The notes beneath the pieces were generated by a model. The model was given only the letters and a program-made list of their open reading frames with translations. It was not told where the DNA came from and ran no database searches. From Phycisphaerae bacterium (GTDB taxonomy: Bacteria; Chloroflexota; Anaerolineae; 4572-78; J111): a stretch of 64,000 nucleotides of DNA. Positions 8,322 to 17,176 of the stretch are shown piece by piece. A program made the translations under genes and the position numbers. The stretch covers positions 61,494-125,493 of the forward strand of contig JANQQF010000135.1 of assembly GCA_028285035.1 (NCBI GenBank), read 5' to 3'. Each line of letters opens with the position of its first letter. Positions within the stretch are counted from its first letter, which is position 1.

Positions 8322-10145
8322 CTACTCAACATAAAACATCTCGCCCTTTGGTGTAAAGGGAAGATGATTGCCTTTAGGTAGTAGGTAGGCATGTTTGCGA
8401 CTGGCTCTGATCTGTAAATTGTCACAATAGCCATCTGTGATAATCAACAATGGCCCGTCTTTGGGGAAATCTTCGGCGTGCTCCAATAAATCAATCGCAG
8501 GCTGTAACACAGTCCCACCTCGACCACGAATCTGTACTCGATTAGCAATGGTTTCGGGAGCCATATATCCCTGATCGTAATGGGTGGCATCACAGAATAC
8601 AACCCGGACCAACGGGACATCACGGGCAATACTGTAGCTGGCAATGGTGCCCAGGGCTTTGGCCAGCAAATTACGCTCCATTGAACCCGATGTATCTAAA
8701 ATCACGCCATAGGTTCGACTGGCCTCATCTTCAGGCATGTTAATCCAGCGTGGCCGCGGAATATCTGGTGTTGAGGCCTGCCGACGACTAGGGCGGGCGT
8801 AGGTGCGATGTTTTTCCAGGGGCGGAAATTGTTCATCAAACCAACGGGCTAATTCAACATCCCACGGAATCGGCGGCTGGCTTAGCGCGTGAATTTCCTC
8901 AATCAAACCGGCGGGTAAAAAACCGCGCCCAACCTCCTGATGATACACCAGCCCCTGGGCCAAACAGCGCCGATAAAACTCATCCAAGCTTAAACCTTCA
9001 CCGTGGCTCCACCAGCCAGACTTGCGATCAGTCAAAATATCGCCCAAACCGTTCCCCCGTAAGGTCGCTAACTTACGATAGGTGCGGATATTGCGCACAA
9101 TGTGATCATAGATAGTTTCTGCGGATAGCCCTTTAAGCGACTCATCATACAGCGCTCCCACCGCTGGCATATCTCCAACACCCATTTCGACCAACCAGTG
9201 ATTGATGACGTAATCACAAGCAACGTTCCACAAAAATGGGTCACGCCCCTGACACCGAACATCGTGACGTAGCCCAACATGTAAAATTTCGTGAGCCATA
9301 ACAAATCGATACTGTTCTTGAGTTAAACCCGCACCGGGGTTAAAGTAGATTTCTTTTAACTCGGTATTGACTGCGGCAACGCTAATGCCCATACGCACAC
9401 TTAGTTGCGGATTTTCAATCACTTTGAAATTAGCCGCCAAGGCCCCTAATAAAGGGTAGTGGGTTATAAACCACTGCCGAGCACGTTCTGCTTCGCTGTC
9501 ATAATGAGGCATCCCATTTCGATCTAAGGACACATCACTGATGTCAGCAACGGCCTGATTGACAGCCAGGGTGACCCCTTGCCCAAATAGTTTTGCCCAG
9601 TCAGGGGGCTGGCCACGGTAATAGCCCATCGGAGTTTCCCTCAGCATGTCATTCCCTTTGGCGTCTGTTGTCCCACAATGCTTCAGATCATCAGCGACGC
9701 CATTGTCCAGAAAATAGCGAAACATAGCTTCTTCTGATTGAGCGGGGAGGTGGGGCTGGGCGGTAATATCAAACGGTGCTCGGCCAATTTTTAGTTCAGC
9801 CAAAAAATTGGCGATAAAGCAGTCACAGGCCGTATTCCAAATTGTGTCATACTGGGTGGGCTTTGGGCGGAAGTGGTCAAAGGCCAGATGTAACAAACAA
9901 TGGGCCAGCACATATTGCCATTCTTGCGGATCAGCCCGACGGGTTGGATGGACGTGAACCAGACCATTATTTGTCACTACCGCCCATCCTTTTGCAGGAC
10001 ATTTATTTGACTTTTCCCGAATGATCTGGGCGTGATGCATCAAGGGGGTAAACATCCCTGTCTCATACAAGAGGGATTGCCCGATTTGAAAGGCTTCTGA
10101 GGCGGGGTCGATACGTCTCTTTTGGGTTTGCTTCTTCTTTGCCAT
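8322..10145 (-). CDS. DUF2201 protein: duplicated metallopeptidase-like module plus VWA-like domain
   Basis: This 607-residue protein fits COG3864 (DUF2201). The first half shows two similar modules. The first has 'HCLLH' (82-86) followed by 'WNTACDCFIANFL'. The second has a full zinc-protease motif 'HEILH' (285-289) followed by 'WNVACDYVINHWL'. The glutamate is lost in the first copy. The C-terminal third is a von Willebrand-like domain with a MIDAS 'DTSGSM'. Such proteins pair with MoxR ATPases, here encoded 4 bases upstream. The likely role is assembly or remodelling of a partner complex; the substrate is unknown. Confidence 0.85.
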   Translation of the reverse strand: MAKKKQTQKRRIDPASEAFQIGQSLLYETGMFTPLMHHAQIIREKSNKCPAKGWAVVTNNGLVHVHPTRRADPQEWQYVLAHCLLHLAFDHFRPKPTQYDTIWNTACDCFIANFLAELKIGRAPFDITAQPHLPAQSEEAMFRYFLDNGVADDLKHCGTTDAKGNDMLRETPMGYYRGQPPDWAKLFGQGVTLAVNQAVADISDVSLDRNGMPHYDSEAERARQWFITHYPLLGALAANFKVIENPQLSVRMGISVAAVNTELKEIYFNPGAGLTQEQYRFVMAHEILHVGLRHDVRCQGRDPFLWNVACDYVINHWLVEMGVGDMPAVGALYDESLKGLSAETIYDHIVRNIRTYRKLATLRGNGLGDILTDRKSGWWSHGEGLSLDEFYRRCLAQGLVYHQEVGRGFLPAGLIEEIHALSQPPIPWDVELARWFDEQFPPLEKHRTYARPSRRQASTPDIPRPRWINMPEDEASRTYGVILDTSGSMERNLLAKALGTIASYSIARDVPLVRVVFCDATHYDQGYMAPETIANRVQIRGRGGTVLQPAIDLLEHAEDFPKDGPLLIITDGYCDNLQIRASRKHAYLLPKGNHLPFTPKGEMFYVE

Positions 10146-10149
10146 AAGC

Positions 10150-11205
10150 CTAACGGGTCACAATTCGTGGTAAGTCACGCGCAATTTCAACCATAAGCCA
10201 GTCTGGCAATTGCTCGCCCGCGCTATCCTCATCCGATACAACTAACTGGGCAATTTCAAAGTTGAGGGCAGCTAATTGCTTGATCAGCGCCTTGGATCGG
10301 AAGGCTAAATCTTTGCCTTTGTTTGACAAGTCCCGCTTGTTTTTAGGTAACTCACGAACGAGGTGGGCCCGAAAGGATTGGGCCAAAAAATAAAGTAGAT
10401 CCCGGTCCTCCGGTTTGTCTGGCCACTTGATCTCCCCTTGAATGATGGCACCGAGCGTGTATTTGCTGCGGAGTTGCTTCACAAAGGCCTTGAATTGGGT
10501 AGCGTGGCTGGCGGTGAGACAGCCAAAGGCAATTGCCTCCAGCATCTGATCACTGACCTCCTCGCCAAATTCCTTTAAAGCATCGCTCAACATATGCCAG
10601 GCGCGTGGTGATGAAAACGGCTCTTCAGTTTTTGGCGGTTGCTTCCATAAATGGTCCGGGCGAAGCTGAATATAATCCAAAATCCAGGGATGGATATGTT
10701 CAACATAGGCCCATTCCAGCCAGTCGTTGGCCGAAACCTTCAATTGCACATGGATCATCCGGTTGAGTAACGCCGATGACATTGGCTTCACAATCGCACT
10801 GTCTTGGGCTCGATTGCCCGCACCAACCACAATCGACCCCTCTGGTAGATGATAATCGCCCACTCGGCGCTCGTGGATTAAGCTGTAAAATGCTTTTTGG
10901 ACTTCGTGAGAACAGGCATTGAGTTCGTCAAGAAAGAGACAGTATGGCTGCTCGCGGGCGATCATTCCCGGTGGGCAGAAGCGGCTTTTGCCATTAATAA
11001 TCTGCGGGACTCCAATGATATCCTCCGGGGCCAATTGGCTGCCCAGGAGTGACACACATTCCAGCCCGACTTCTGCCGCAAACGCCTGCACCAAGGCTGA
11101 TTTACCAATGCCTGGCGCCCCCCAAATAAATACGGGCCGAACAATGGCTGTGTTTAATAAGAAAATTGATAATTGTTTTTGGGTCAAACTGGTCGTTGGT
11201 TTCAT
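10150..11205 (-). CDS. MoxR-family AAA+ ATPase
   Basis: This 351-residue protein has Walker A 'GAPGIGKS' (29-36), Walker B 'FLDEL' (Asp93-Glu94) and a MoxR-type C-terminal helical lid. MoxR ATPases act as chaperones with VWA-domain partners, inserting metals or maturing complexes. ATG 11205 is favoured by GGAAAA upstream; the longer frame adds 12 residues without a ribosome site. The DUF2201 partner gene begins 4 bases after the stop, so the two are translationally coupled. Confidence 0.9.
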   Translation of the reverse strand: MKPTTSLTQKQLSIFLLNTAIVRPVFIWGAPGIGKSALVQAFAAEVGLECVSLLGSQLAPEDIIGVPQIINGKSRFCPPGMIAREQPYCLFLDELNACSHEVQKAFYSLIHERRVGDYHLPEGSIVVGAGNRAQDSAIVKPMSSALLNRMIHVQLKVSANDWLEWAYVEHIHPWILDYIQLRPDHLWKQPPKTEEPFSSPRAWHMLSDALKEFGEEVSDQMLEAIAFGCLTASHATQFKAFVKQLRSKYTLGAIIQGEIKWPDKPEDRDLLYFLAQSFRAHLVRELPKNKRDLSNKGKDLAFRSKALIKQLAALNFEIAQLVVSDEDSAGEQLPDWLMVEIARDLPRIVTR

Positions 11206-11356
11206 AATCGTTTTTCCAGAGAAAAAGTATAGCCGCACCATCTGTAAAATTCAATCGGCAATATACTTTTTACTTGACTGGCTTGGGATTGACCACAAAT
11301 CATAGGTGGAATACAATCATCATCGCTCTAATTGACCCTCTAACACAACTAACCGG

Positions 11357-11839
11357 ATGAATTTAATGAACAATTTCAAGATACCAGCGTTGATTGATAA
11401 ACTTGTCTCAGCCGGGATATGGCCTGACGAAAATTGGTCAACTGCTCAATTTGGGCGGCTAGAAACACAGCCAATAATTGGAAGAGAGGCGACACACAAA
11501 GTCTCACCTGATGATGAAAAGATCGTTTTGATGCCAGTTCCGTTTCATACCATTGCCGATGAAGTTGATGGAGGCAACGAGTTTTGGACCCGTCATCTAA
11601 CAAATTACGGGGAAATTGATTATCACAAGGCGGTAATCATTGCTGATTTTGGGCTTGGCTCCGATTCCCCGATAATTCTGTACTATGAAAATAATGAAGA
11701 ACCGAAAGTCATGTATTTAAAGTGGTCATTCAATAATTCAAAGGTTGAACATGCTTGGGTTTGTACTCATGACACATTTGAGGCGTTCGCCTTTGACATA
11801 GGGTTATTGAGTAAACTTGAAGAGTATTTGGCTCGCTGA
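11357..11839 (+). CDS. SUKH (SMI1/KNR4)-like protein
   Basis: This 160-residue protein resembles the SUKH superfamily: an N-terminal amphipathic helix, 'IIADFGLGSDSPIILYY' as the core strands, and 'WVCTHDTFEAFA' near the end. SUKH proteins are often immunity proteins to contact-dependent toxins, but many stand alone. No toxin is seen next to it. It overlaps the next gene by one base (TGATG), so the two are coupled. Confidence 0.6.
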   Translation: MNLMNNFKIPALIDKLVSAGIWPDENWSTAQFGRLETQPIIGREATHKVSPDDEKIVLMPVPFHTIADEVDGGNEFWTRHLTNYGEIDYHKAVIIADFGLGSDSPIILYYENNEEPKVMYLKWSFNNSKVEHAWVCTHDTFEAFAFDIGLLSKLEEYLAR

Positions 11840-12543
11840 TGGAAACGTCTTCTGTAAATCGTGCCCGTGAGTTCTTGCAAAAAGCAGCAGATCGACACGG
11901 GGGCTTTGCTGCTTTTCGTGATATCGAGGCAATTACCATTCGCCTTGATGAGATGCGAGGCTCAATCCCCGTTGCCAAAGGAATTGGCAGAACTTTTTCT
12001 CTGCCAGATCAGATTGTAGTCTATCCCAATTTAGAACAGGCCTCATTTGCATATCCTGATGGAGCGATACAGTTTGATCGTGGCGCAATTGTCTACCCCT
12101 CACGGCGGATATCAAACTATAGAACATCATTTAATGGGGTGCGCAAATTACGATTTTGGACCAACTATGATGCCGTTTACTTTTTTGGTTATTCCTTGGT
12201 CAACTACTTCAGCCTCCCCTTCATTTTGGAGGCCATTGAGATTCGAAATGCAAACATTTCAGCCTTAGGCCCCTCATGGATCGAAGTGATGTTTCCTGTT
12301 AACGCTGATACACATAGCCAGCACCAACGCTTTTGGTTCGACGACACTGGCTTACTTTTTCGGCACGACTATCGAGCGGACATTCTTGGCCCAATTTTTT
12401 ATGGGGCTCATTTCAGTCAGGATTATCGGTTTGATTTCCCAATTCCGATTGCCCAAAACAGGGTCGTGAAGATTCGGCTTGGACATGTTGTAACGCCATT
12501 TGCCGTTCTCAATGGACGGTTTCATGTTGAGGCAGTAACCTGA
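11839..12543 (+). CDS. Hypothetical protein, 234 aa, coupled to the SUKH-like gene
   Basis: I cannot name the family. The protein is soluble, has no signal peptide, and is beta-rich with many aromatic residues ('YFFGYSLVNYFSLPF'). Its alternating strands ('IEVMFPVN', 'RFWFDDTGLLFRHDY') recall a LolA-like or lipid-binding beta barrel, which is a guess. The start codon overlaps the stop of the SUKH-like gene. Confidence 0.6.
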   Translation: METSSVNRAREFLQKAADRHGGFAAFRDIEAITIRLDEMRGSIPVAKGIGRTFSLPDQIVVYPNLEQASFAYPDGAIQFDRGAIVYPSRRISNYRTSFNGVRKLRFWTNYDAVYFFGYSLVNYFSLPFILEAIEIRNANISALGPSWIEVMFPVNADTHSQHQRFWFDDTGLLFRHDYRADILGPIFYGAHFSQDYRFDFPIPIAQNRVVKIRLGHVVTPFAVLNGRFHVEAVT

Positions 12544-12554
12544 TTACTGCTATT

Positions 12555-13736
12555 TTAGCCAAATCGGTTCAAAGCAAAAGACGCTAAATCAATCTCACTT
12601 TTGCCTGTGATTGCAAGTTGGACCATTGCCTCACCAATTGCGGCGGAATGTTTGAAGCCGTGCCCAGAACAGGGTGAGGCTAGGATAATCTGCTCGGTGT
12701 CTGGATGATGATCGATGATAAAGTGATCATCTGGCGTATTCGTGTAGAGACAAACGGCCGCCTTGATACAATTAGACGTCACTCCTGTTAGCTTTCTAGT
12801 TACAACTGTTTCATAAAATTGTTCGATTTCCGTTTGGGTTACCATTCGAGAAACCGAGGTAGGATCCGTTGCTGTGTGAAATTGCTCGGTTAATATTTTT
12901 AGCCCTGGTACACCGTGGGGAGGCATGGGAAAGATGCCGACATAGTCGTCGGTTGTATCACCGAGCCACAGAAAAAAAGGAAAATGGTCTGTTGAAAACT
13001 GGGTTGGATCATCTACTTCAAACCAATAGACCACTTGCCTGGTGATGCGGAGAACATTGCGTTTAGCTGGCGGAAAAAAATCACCGATCCACGCTCCTGC
13101 TGAGACAATTACGTTTTTTGCCTGAAAGCGCTTGTGCTCCGTTGTAACAGTAACCACATCAGCATCAAATTTGATGTCAATTACTGGTTCGTTGAAATGT
13201 GTTGTTGCCCCTAACTTTCGCGCCAACTCAAGCTGTGTTTTGACCGCTGCTTCGGACAGCACCACCCCACCACTGGGTTCAAAACCAGCCTCATCATCGT
13301 CTTGAATAAGGATGTTAGGTAAATGTTGGCGTACGTCTGCAGGGGTGCGAATCTCAAAAGGGATGTTGGCTGTTGCTGCCACATCTGCGGTGCGCTGCAC
13401 AAAACGGTCCCAGTGACTACTCAAGGTACTGGAGGCGTTACTGCGGGCAATGATGTACCCGCCGGGCTGATAGAGCAACTGTTGCCCTGTTTTGGCCTCA
13501 AGTTCGCGCCAAATCTCGTGCGAACGCGCCACCAATGGCAGATAGGCGGATCCTTCTCCCACTGCCAATCGGGTGATGCGTGACTCGGCGTGACTGGAGC
13601 CAAATTCGTGTGGCGGTGTATAGCGGTCGATACCCAAAACGCTGACACCGGCTTTGGCAGCCTGATACAGGGCGGCGCTGCCCATCGCGCCGAGGCCGAT
13701 AATGATAAGTTCAAATGATGAGGTTTGTTTTGCCAT
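12555..13736 (-). CDS. FAD-dependent amine oxidase, monomeric sarcosine oxidase / N-methyltryptophan oxidase family
   Basis: This 393-residue flavoenzyme has an N-terminal dinucleotide-binding motif 'IIGLGAMGSAAL', then 'GSSHAESRITR', which is typical of MSOX/SolA. Near the C-terminus 'CLYTNTPDDHF' supplies the cysteine to which these enzymes attach FAD covalently. It should oxidise a secondary amine with O2 to give H2O2. ATG 13736 follows AAAGGTG; an upstream TTG frame start is less likely. The gene is divergent from the small ORF at 14011. Confidence 0.88.
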   Translation of the reverse strand: MAKQTSSFELIIIGLGAMGSAALYQAAKAGVSVLGIDRYTPPHEFGSSHAESRITRLAVGEGSAYLPLVARSHEIWRELEAKTGQQLLYQPGGYIIARSNASSTLSSHWDRFVQRTADVAATANIPFEIRTPADVRQHLPNILIQDDDEAGFEPSGGVVLSEAAVKTQLELARKLGATTHFNEPVIDIKFDADVVTVTTEHKRFQAKNVIVSAGAWIGDFFPPAKRNVLRITRQVVYWFEVDDPTQFSTDHFPFFLWLGDTTDDYVGIFPMPPHGVPGLKILTEQFHTATDPTSVSRMVTQTEIEQFYETVVTRKLTGVTSNCIKAAVCLYTNTPDDHFIIDHHPDTEQIILASPCSGHGFKHSAAIGEAMVQLAITGKSEIDLASFALNRFG

Positions 13737-13843
13737 AAATTGTATGTCACCTTTGATCAAATAGATGCCCAGATAAACTGAAGGTTCGCGTATTTTATCG
13801 CACAGCTAAAAACTCAGCCATTTTTAGACCGTCTGCAAGACAG

Positions 13844-13872
13844 TTGACTTTGCTGTATCAGTGCGATACAGT
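13844..13872 (+). promoter_or_regulatory. Sigma70-type promoter with embedded palindromic operator
   Basis: TTGACT (13844-13849) and TACAGT (13867-13872) are separated by exactly 17 bases. Between and over them lies a perfect 7+7 bp palindrome with a 5-bp centre (13853-13859 and 13865-13871). A repressor there would block polymerase. The promoter points at the small gene at 14011, leaving a leader of roughly 130 nt. Confidence 0.55.
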
Positions 13873-14010
13873 GGAGTGGATTTGTCTGAGATTTTCTAGA
13901 AGCTTATAGAGAAATCAAATAAACACGAAAAATAAAAACCTTCAGGACATGCACCGATTTTTACGGGTTTAAATGGTTCGTCTATTAGTTTTCCAAAAAG
14001 GAGTTAGCCT

Positions 14011-14256
14011 ATGTTCAATCCCCCACACTCTTTTCCAAATTCAGACCCATATGATGATCTGAAGAAACGAATGACACAACATATGCAGGAAAATAGGGTT
14101 GATAATCACATACTTGAGCTCTTACAAAATGAGTTTGAAAAAGAACTAAGCCACCAAAATATTATATTGTCACGTTCTGAGCGGGCGCGCCTGTTTCGAG
14201 ATGTGGCAGCAGTGATCCTGCAAGATGTACTTAGTCAGGTCGATGATGTCAGGTAA
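14011..14256 (+). CDS. Small hypothetical protein, 81 aa
   Basis: I do not recognise it. A strong ribosome site (AAAGGAG) precedes ATG 14011, which supports real translation. The product is helical and charged, without membrane segments. It is followed 40 bases later by the enolase-superfamily gene and has its own likely promoter with operator upstream. Confidence 0.6.
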   Translation: MFNPPHSFPNSDPYDDLKKRMTQHMQENRVDNHILELLQNEFEKELSHQNIILSRSERARLFRDVAAVILQDVLSQVDDVR

Positions 14257-14296
14257 ATGTGCTAAAATCTAGATTCTGCAAAGTAATGGAAGCACA

Positions 14297-15373
14297 ATGC
14301 CCCTAAAGATGAAGATACACGCCATCCCTGATCCAGATGGCCGTAACCCAGCCCTGCTTTTGCGTGGTGATTGGCTCATCATCGAGATCACGGATGGTAA
14401 ACACGCTGGGTTTGGGGAGTTTTCCCACAGCCGTGATGATGAGGCCTGTCAGCAGATGATTACACATTTGTTTGACGTCTATGTTAAAGATATCGACCTT
14501 GACCTTGAAGCGATTGTTAAGCTGACCAAAGGTCCCTTTGCCCAGGCCAGTTCATTTGTAATGGCGACGGCCATCTCTGGCCTCAATCAGGCCTTGACTG
14601 AGTTGGTAGCCAAATGTGAAAATAAACCCGTTTGGGCTTTGTTTAGCGAGCGAAAACATCGATCACAGATGCCCGTTTATGCCACCATCAATCGTGCCCT
14701 CACCACCCGGACCCTGGATGATTATCGCGAGGTGGTTAGCCAAGCTGTGCGACAGGGATTTTCTGCCATTAAATGTGCCCCCTTTGAGAAGGTGAAACCT
14801 GAGGGCGACCAAATCGCGCAAAGTCAATCGGGTTTGGTCGTTTTAGAATTTCTGCGAAAAAATTTTCCTGACCTCAGTATTCGCATCGATTTTCATGAGC
14901 GATTCCATATCGATGCTTTCACGGCAATTTTACCGTCGATTGAGGCTCAGGGTCCCCATTGGTTGGAAGCTCCAATCCCCCTAGACTCAAATTACACGCA
15001 TTTGAAAACCCTCTGCCAACAAAAGGTTGCCCTAGGCGAGCTTTATTTTGGTCATTCTGGCTTTGCTAAACTCGTGGAACAGGGTTGGGCAGATGTGATT
15101 ATGCCGGATGTTAAGCACGTTGGCGGGTTTGGCCCGTTGCTATCCGTCGCCCAACACTTTTCAACAAAAGCCGAGGTGTCCCCCCACAATCCTTCAGGCC
15201 CTATTGCCACGGCGGCCTCGTTACAGTCTGCTGCGATCGCACCAAATGTCACCTCATTAGAGGTCCCCTTAATTCTTGATCAACAGCGCGCTTATTATTT
15301 GAATAGGTTGCAAGAGGGCGTATTGCATATTCCAGATGATGCCGGTTGGGGTGTCACCGATTTTCAGGTGTAA
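14297..15373 (+). CDS. Enolase-superfamily (mandelate racemase / muconate-lactonizing-type) enzyme
   Basis: This 358-residue protein has the superfamily metal ligands in order: Asp in 'IRIDFHERF', Glu in 'WLEAPIPL' and Glu in 'LGELYFG'. The acid-base lysines are in 'IKCAPF' and 'PDVKHVGG', and a His lies in 'SPHNPSGP'. It should abstract an alpha-proton from a carboxylate and either racemise or dehydrate an acid sugar or similar compound; the substrate is not determined. The start at ATG 14297 gives a normal family length. Confidence 0.85.
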   Translation: MPLKMKIHAIPDPDGRNPALLLRGDWLIIEITDGKHAGFGEFSHSRDDEACQQMITHLFDVYVKDIDLDLEAIVKLTKGPFAQASSFVMATAISGLNQALTELVAKCENKPVWALFSERKHRSQMPVYATINRALTTRTLDDYREVVSQAVRQGFSAIKCAPFEKVKPEGDQIAQSQSGLVVLEFLRKNFPDLSIRIDFHERFHIDAFTAILPSIEAQGPHWLEAPIPLDSNYTHLKTLCQQKVALGELYFGHSGFAKLVEQGWADVIMPDVKHVGGFGPLLSVAQHFSTKAEVSPHNPSGPIATAASLQSAAIAPNVTSLEVPLILDQQRAYYLNRLQEGVLHIPDDAGWGVTDFQV

Positions 15374-15383
15374 ATAATCTAAC

Positions 15384-15420
15384 AAAAAAACGGTATCGAG
15401 ACATCCCGATACCGTTTTTT
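15384..15420 (+). terminator. Rho-independent terminator
   Basis: A hairpin of about 14 bp ('acggtatcg' with 'cgataccgt' as its core) is followed by a T6 run and preceded by an A-run. It terminates the enolase-superfamily gene. Confidence 0.9.
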
Positions 15421-15509
15421 ATTGGTTGGTTCTATTCAATTTTTATCCAGCGGCAGGGAAATCATCAGCCTCAAATCAGTCAGGCTAATTGGTCAGATTT
15501 CCCAGGTGA

Positions 15510-16004
15510 TTAGCCGCTGGTCACTGCCGAAATTTGGTCGGCTAGTTTGGCAAAGGCTTGCTCCCAGCCTGAGGCACCGGGTGAATCAGCGGGGACGCCA
15601 GCGTGGGTCATCACCATCTTGGTTCGCCCGCCCAAATCTTCTAGTTGTACCGTGACTTCAGTCGTGGTGGGCATCCCTTCGGGCATCCCCATCGCTGAGG
15701 GAGGGAGAATGTTGCCGTTTTCATCCGACATGCTGTCGGTGTAGACGAGACGTTCATTAGGTACGATTTCGAGGTACTCACCCGTCGTCCACATTTTCAT
15801 GCTGCCGTCTGGCGAGGCCATACAAATCAGCCGTTTCCCGCCAACCCGTACATCCATTTCGGCGACGGGCACAGTGAAGCCTTGCGGCCCATACCATTTT
15901 TGGAAATGGTCGGCCTGAGCCCACATATTCCAAACCAACTCAACTGGGGCCTCAAAAATACGTTCAATCACAACAGCGTTTTGTGTTGCAGTGTTATCAC
16001 TCAT
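15510..16004 (-). CDS. AHSA1/SRPBCC-domain protein
   Basis: This 164-residue protein has the START-like AHSA1 fold, with 'RIFEAPVELVWNMWA', 'WYGPQGFT' and a C-terminal helix. Such proteins bind hydrophobic ligands or act as small co-chaperone-like factors; the exact role is unknown. ATG 16004 follows AGGAG and overlaps the end of the ArsR gene by 8 bases, so the two are coupled. This ArsR-AHSA1 pair is common in bacteria. Confidence 0.88.
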   Translation of the reverse strand: MSDNTATQNAVVIERIFEAPVELVWNMWAQADHFQKWYGPQGFTVPVAEMDVRVGGKRLICMASPDGSMKMWTTGEYLEIVPNERLVYTDSMSDENGNILPPSAMGMPEGMPTTTEVTVQLEDLGGRTKMVMTHAGVPADSPGASGWEQAFAKLADQISAVTSG

Positions 16005-16344
16005 TATTTTTCTCCTTGTCATTAATTTGATTGATATAATCCTCCAACTGATCAAAGCGGGCCTCCCAAATATGGCGATACTGCTCTGTCCACTTGGAAA
16101 TTTCTTCCAGGGGTGTCACATCTAGGGTGCAGGGCCGAAATTGGGCTTTTTGCCCCTGGATAATAAGCCCAGCCCGTTCTAAAACCTTGATGTGTTTGGA
16201 TATGGCGGGCAGGGTCATATTAAACGGCTCTGCCAATTCATTTACGGTTGCCTCGCCCTCTGCTAGTCGGGCTAAAATCGCCCGTCGGGTTGCATTTCCC
16301 AAAGCTAGGAAGGTTTGGCTTAATCTGTCATCGTCACCTCTCAT
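15997..16344 (-). CDS. ArsR-family transcriptional regulator
   Basis: This 115-residue winged-helix protein reads 'ALGNATRRAILARL', with the recognition helix in 'PAISKHIKVLERAGLI'. It lacks the ArsR/SmtB metal-site cysteines and belongs to the group paired with AHSA1 proteins. It probably represses its own operon through the palindrome at 16372-16383. Confidence 0.9.
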   Translation of the reverse strand: MRGDDDRLSQTFLALGNATRRAILARLAEGEATVNELAEPFNMTLPAISKHIKVLERAGLIIQGQKAQFRPCTLDVTPLEEISKWTEQYRHIWEARFDQLEDYINQINDKEKNNE

Positions 16345-16371
16345 AATACTGGATCCTTTATTAAACCGATT

Positions 16372-16419
16372 GGTTAATTAACCTAATGGTATAATACGAT
16401 AATTTGTTCTATTTGTCAA
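16372..16419 (-). promoter_or_regulatory. Promoter and palindromic operator of the ArsR-AHSA1 operon
   Basis: Read on the minus strand, a perfect -35 TTGACA (16414-16419) and a -10 TATTAT (16391-16396) are 17 bases apart. Just downstream, at the expected transcription start, lies the 12-bp perfect palindrome GGTTAATTAACC (16372-16383). The arrangement fits autorepression by the ArsR protein. Confidence 0.8.
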
Positions 16420-16534
16420 GAGATTTTGGGAAATTCGTTGGAATTTAATGTTGAGATAGTACTGTTCGCTAATCCCTGAAACTTCAAGTAAGATACGTTC
16501 TGAATTACATTGAACCGAGGGTATCCTCACAAAA

Positions 16535-17160
16535 ATGATTAAATGTATCATATTTGACTGCGATGGTGTCCTGGTCGACAGCGAGTATTTAGGTAATGTC
16601 GCTCTGGCTATGATTTTGGCCGAGGCTGGTGTCCAAGCGGACCCGAGCGAGCTTACTGAAAGATACCGCGGCTGGAAACTGGCCAGAATTTTTGCTGACT
16701 TAGCGGTGGTCTATCAGGTTCAACTTGATAAAGCTGATTATCGCCAAACGACGGCAACGCTTTTTGAAAAAGAACTTCAAGCCGTTCCCGGTATTGTTGA
16801 CGTCTTATCAACAATCAAACAGGCTAAATGTGTTGCCTCGGGTGCCCCGCCAGAAAAGCTGACGCAGACTCTAGGCATAACCAATCTAAAACGGTTTTTG
16901 GCGAAAATGTCTATAGTTCGTATACCGTCAAGAGCTGGAAACCTGATCCTGGCTTGTTTCTGCATGCTGCCCAAGCCATGGGGTATGAACCAAAAGATTG
17001 TGTGGTTGTTGAAGATAGCGAGATCGGCATCCAAGCTGCTCAACGTGCTGGCATGCGAGCCTTTTGGTACACCCCAGACCGGAAGGTGGAGGCGGTTGAA
17101 GGGGTTGTGATCTTTAAAGATATGAGCGATTTACCAAGCTTCTTTGATCATGAAAAATAG
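16535..17160 (+). pseudogene. HAD-family phosphatase (beta-phosphoglucomutase-like), single frameshift
   Basis: The first frame reads 'IIFDCDGVLVDSE' (nucleophile Asp) to 'TLGITNLKRF'. The rest of the HAD fold, 'SSYTVKSWKPDPGLFL' and 'VVVEDSEIGIQAA', continues in another frame to 17160. One missing base in the T5 run at 16895-16899 explains the switch. All motifs are otherwise intact, so this is either a recent mutation or a homopolymer error in the assembly. The amidase gene follows 16 bases later with a strong ribosome site. Confidence 0.85.
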
Positions 17161-17176
17161 GAGATGAGGAGAGACA

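Noticed and set aside
16890..16905. Programmed -1 frameshift in the HAD gene
   Set aside because: The site lacks a proper X XXY YYZ heptamer and no downstream stimulatory hairpin is visible; a homopolymer error or mutation is simpler.
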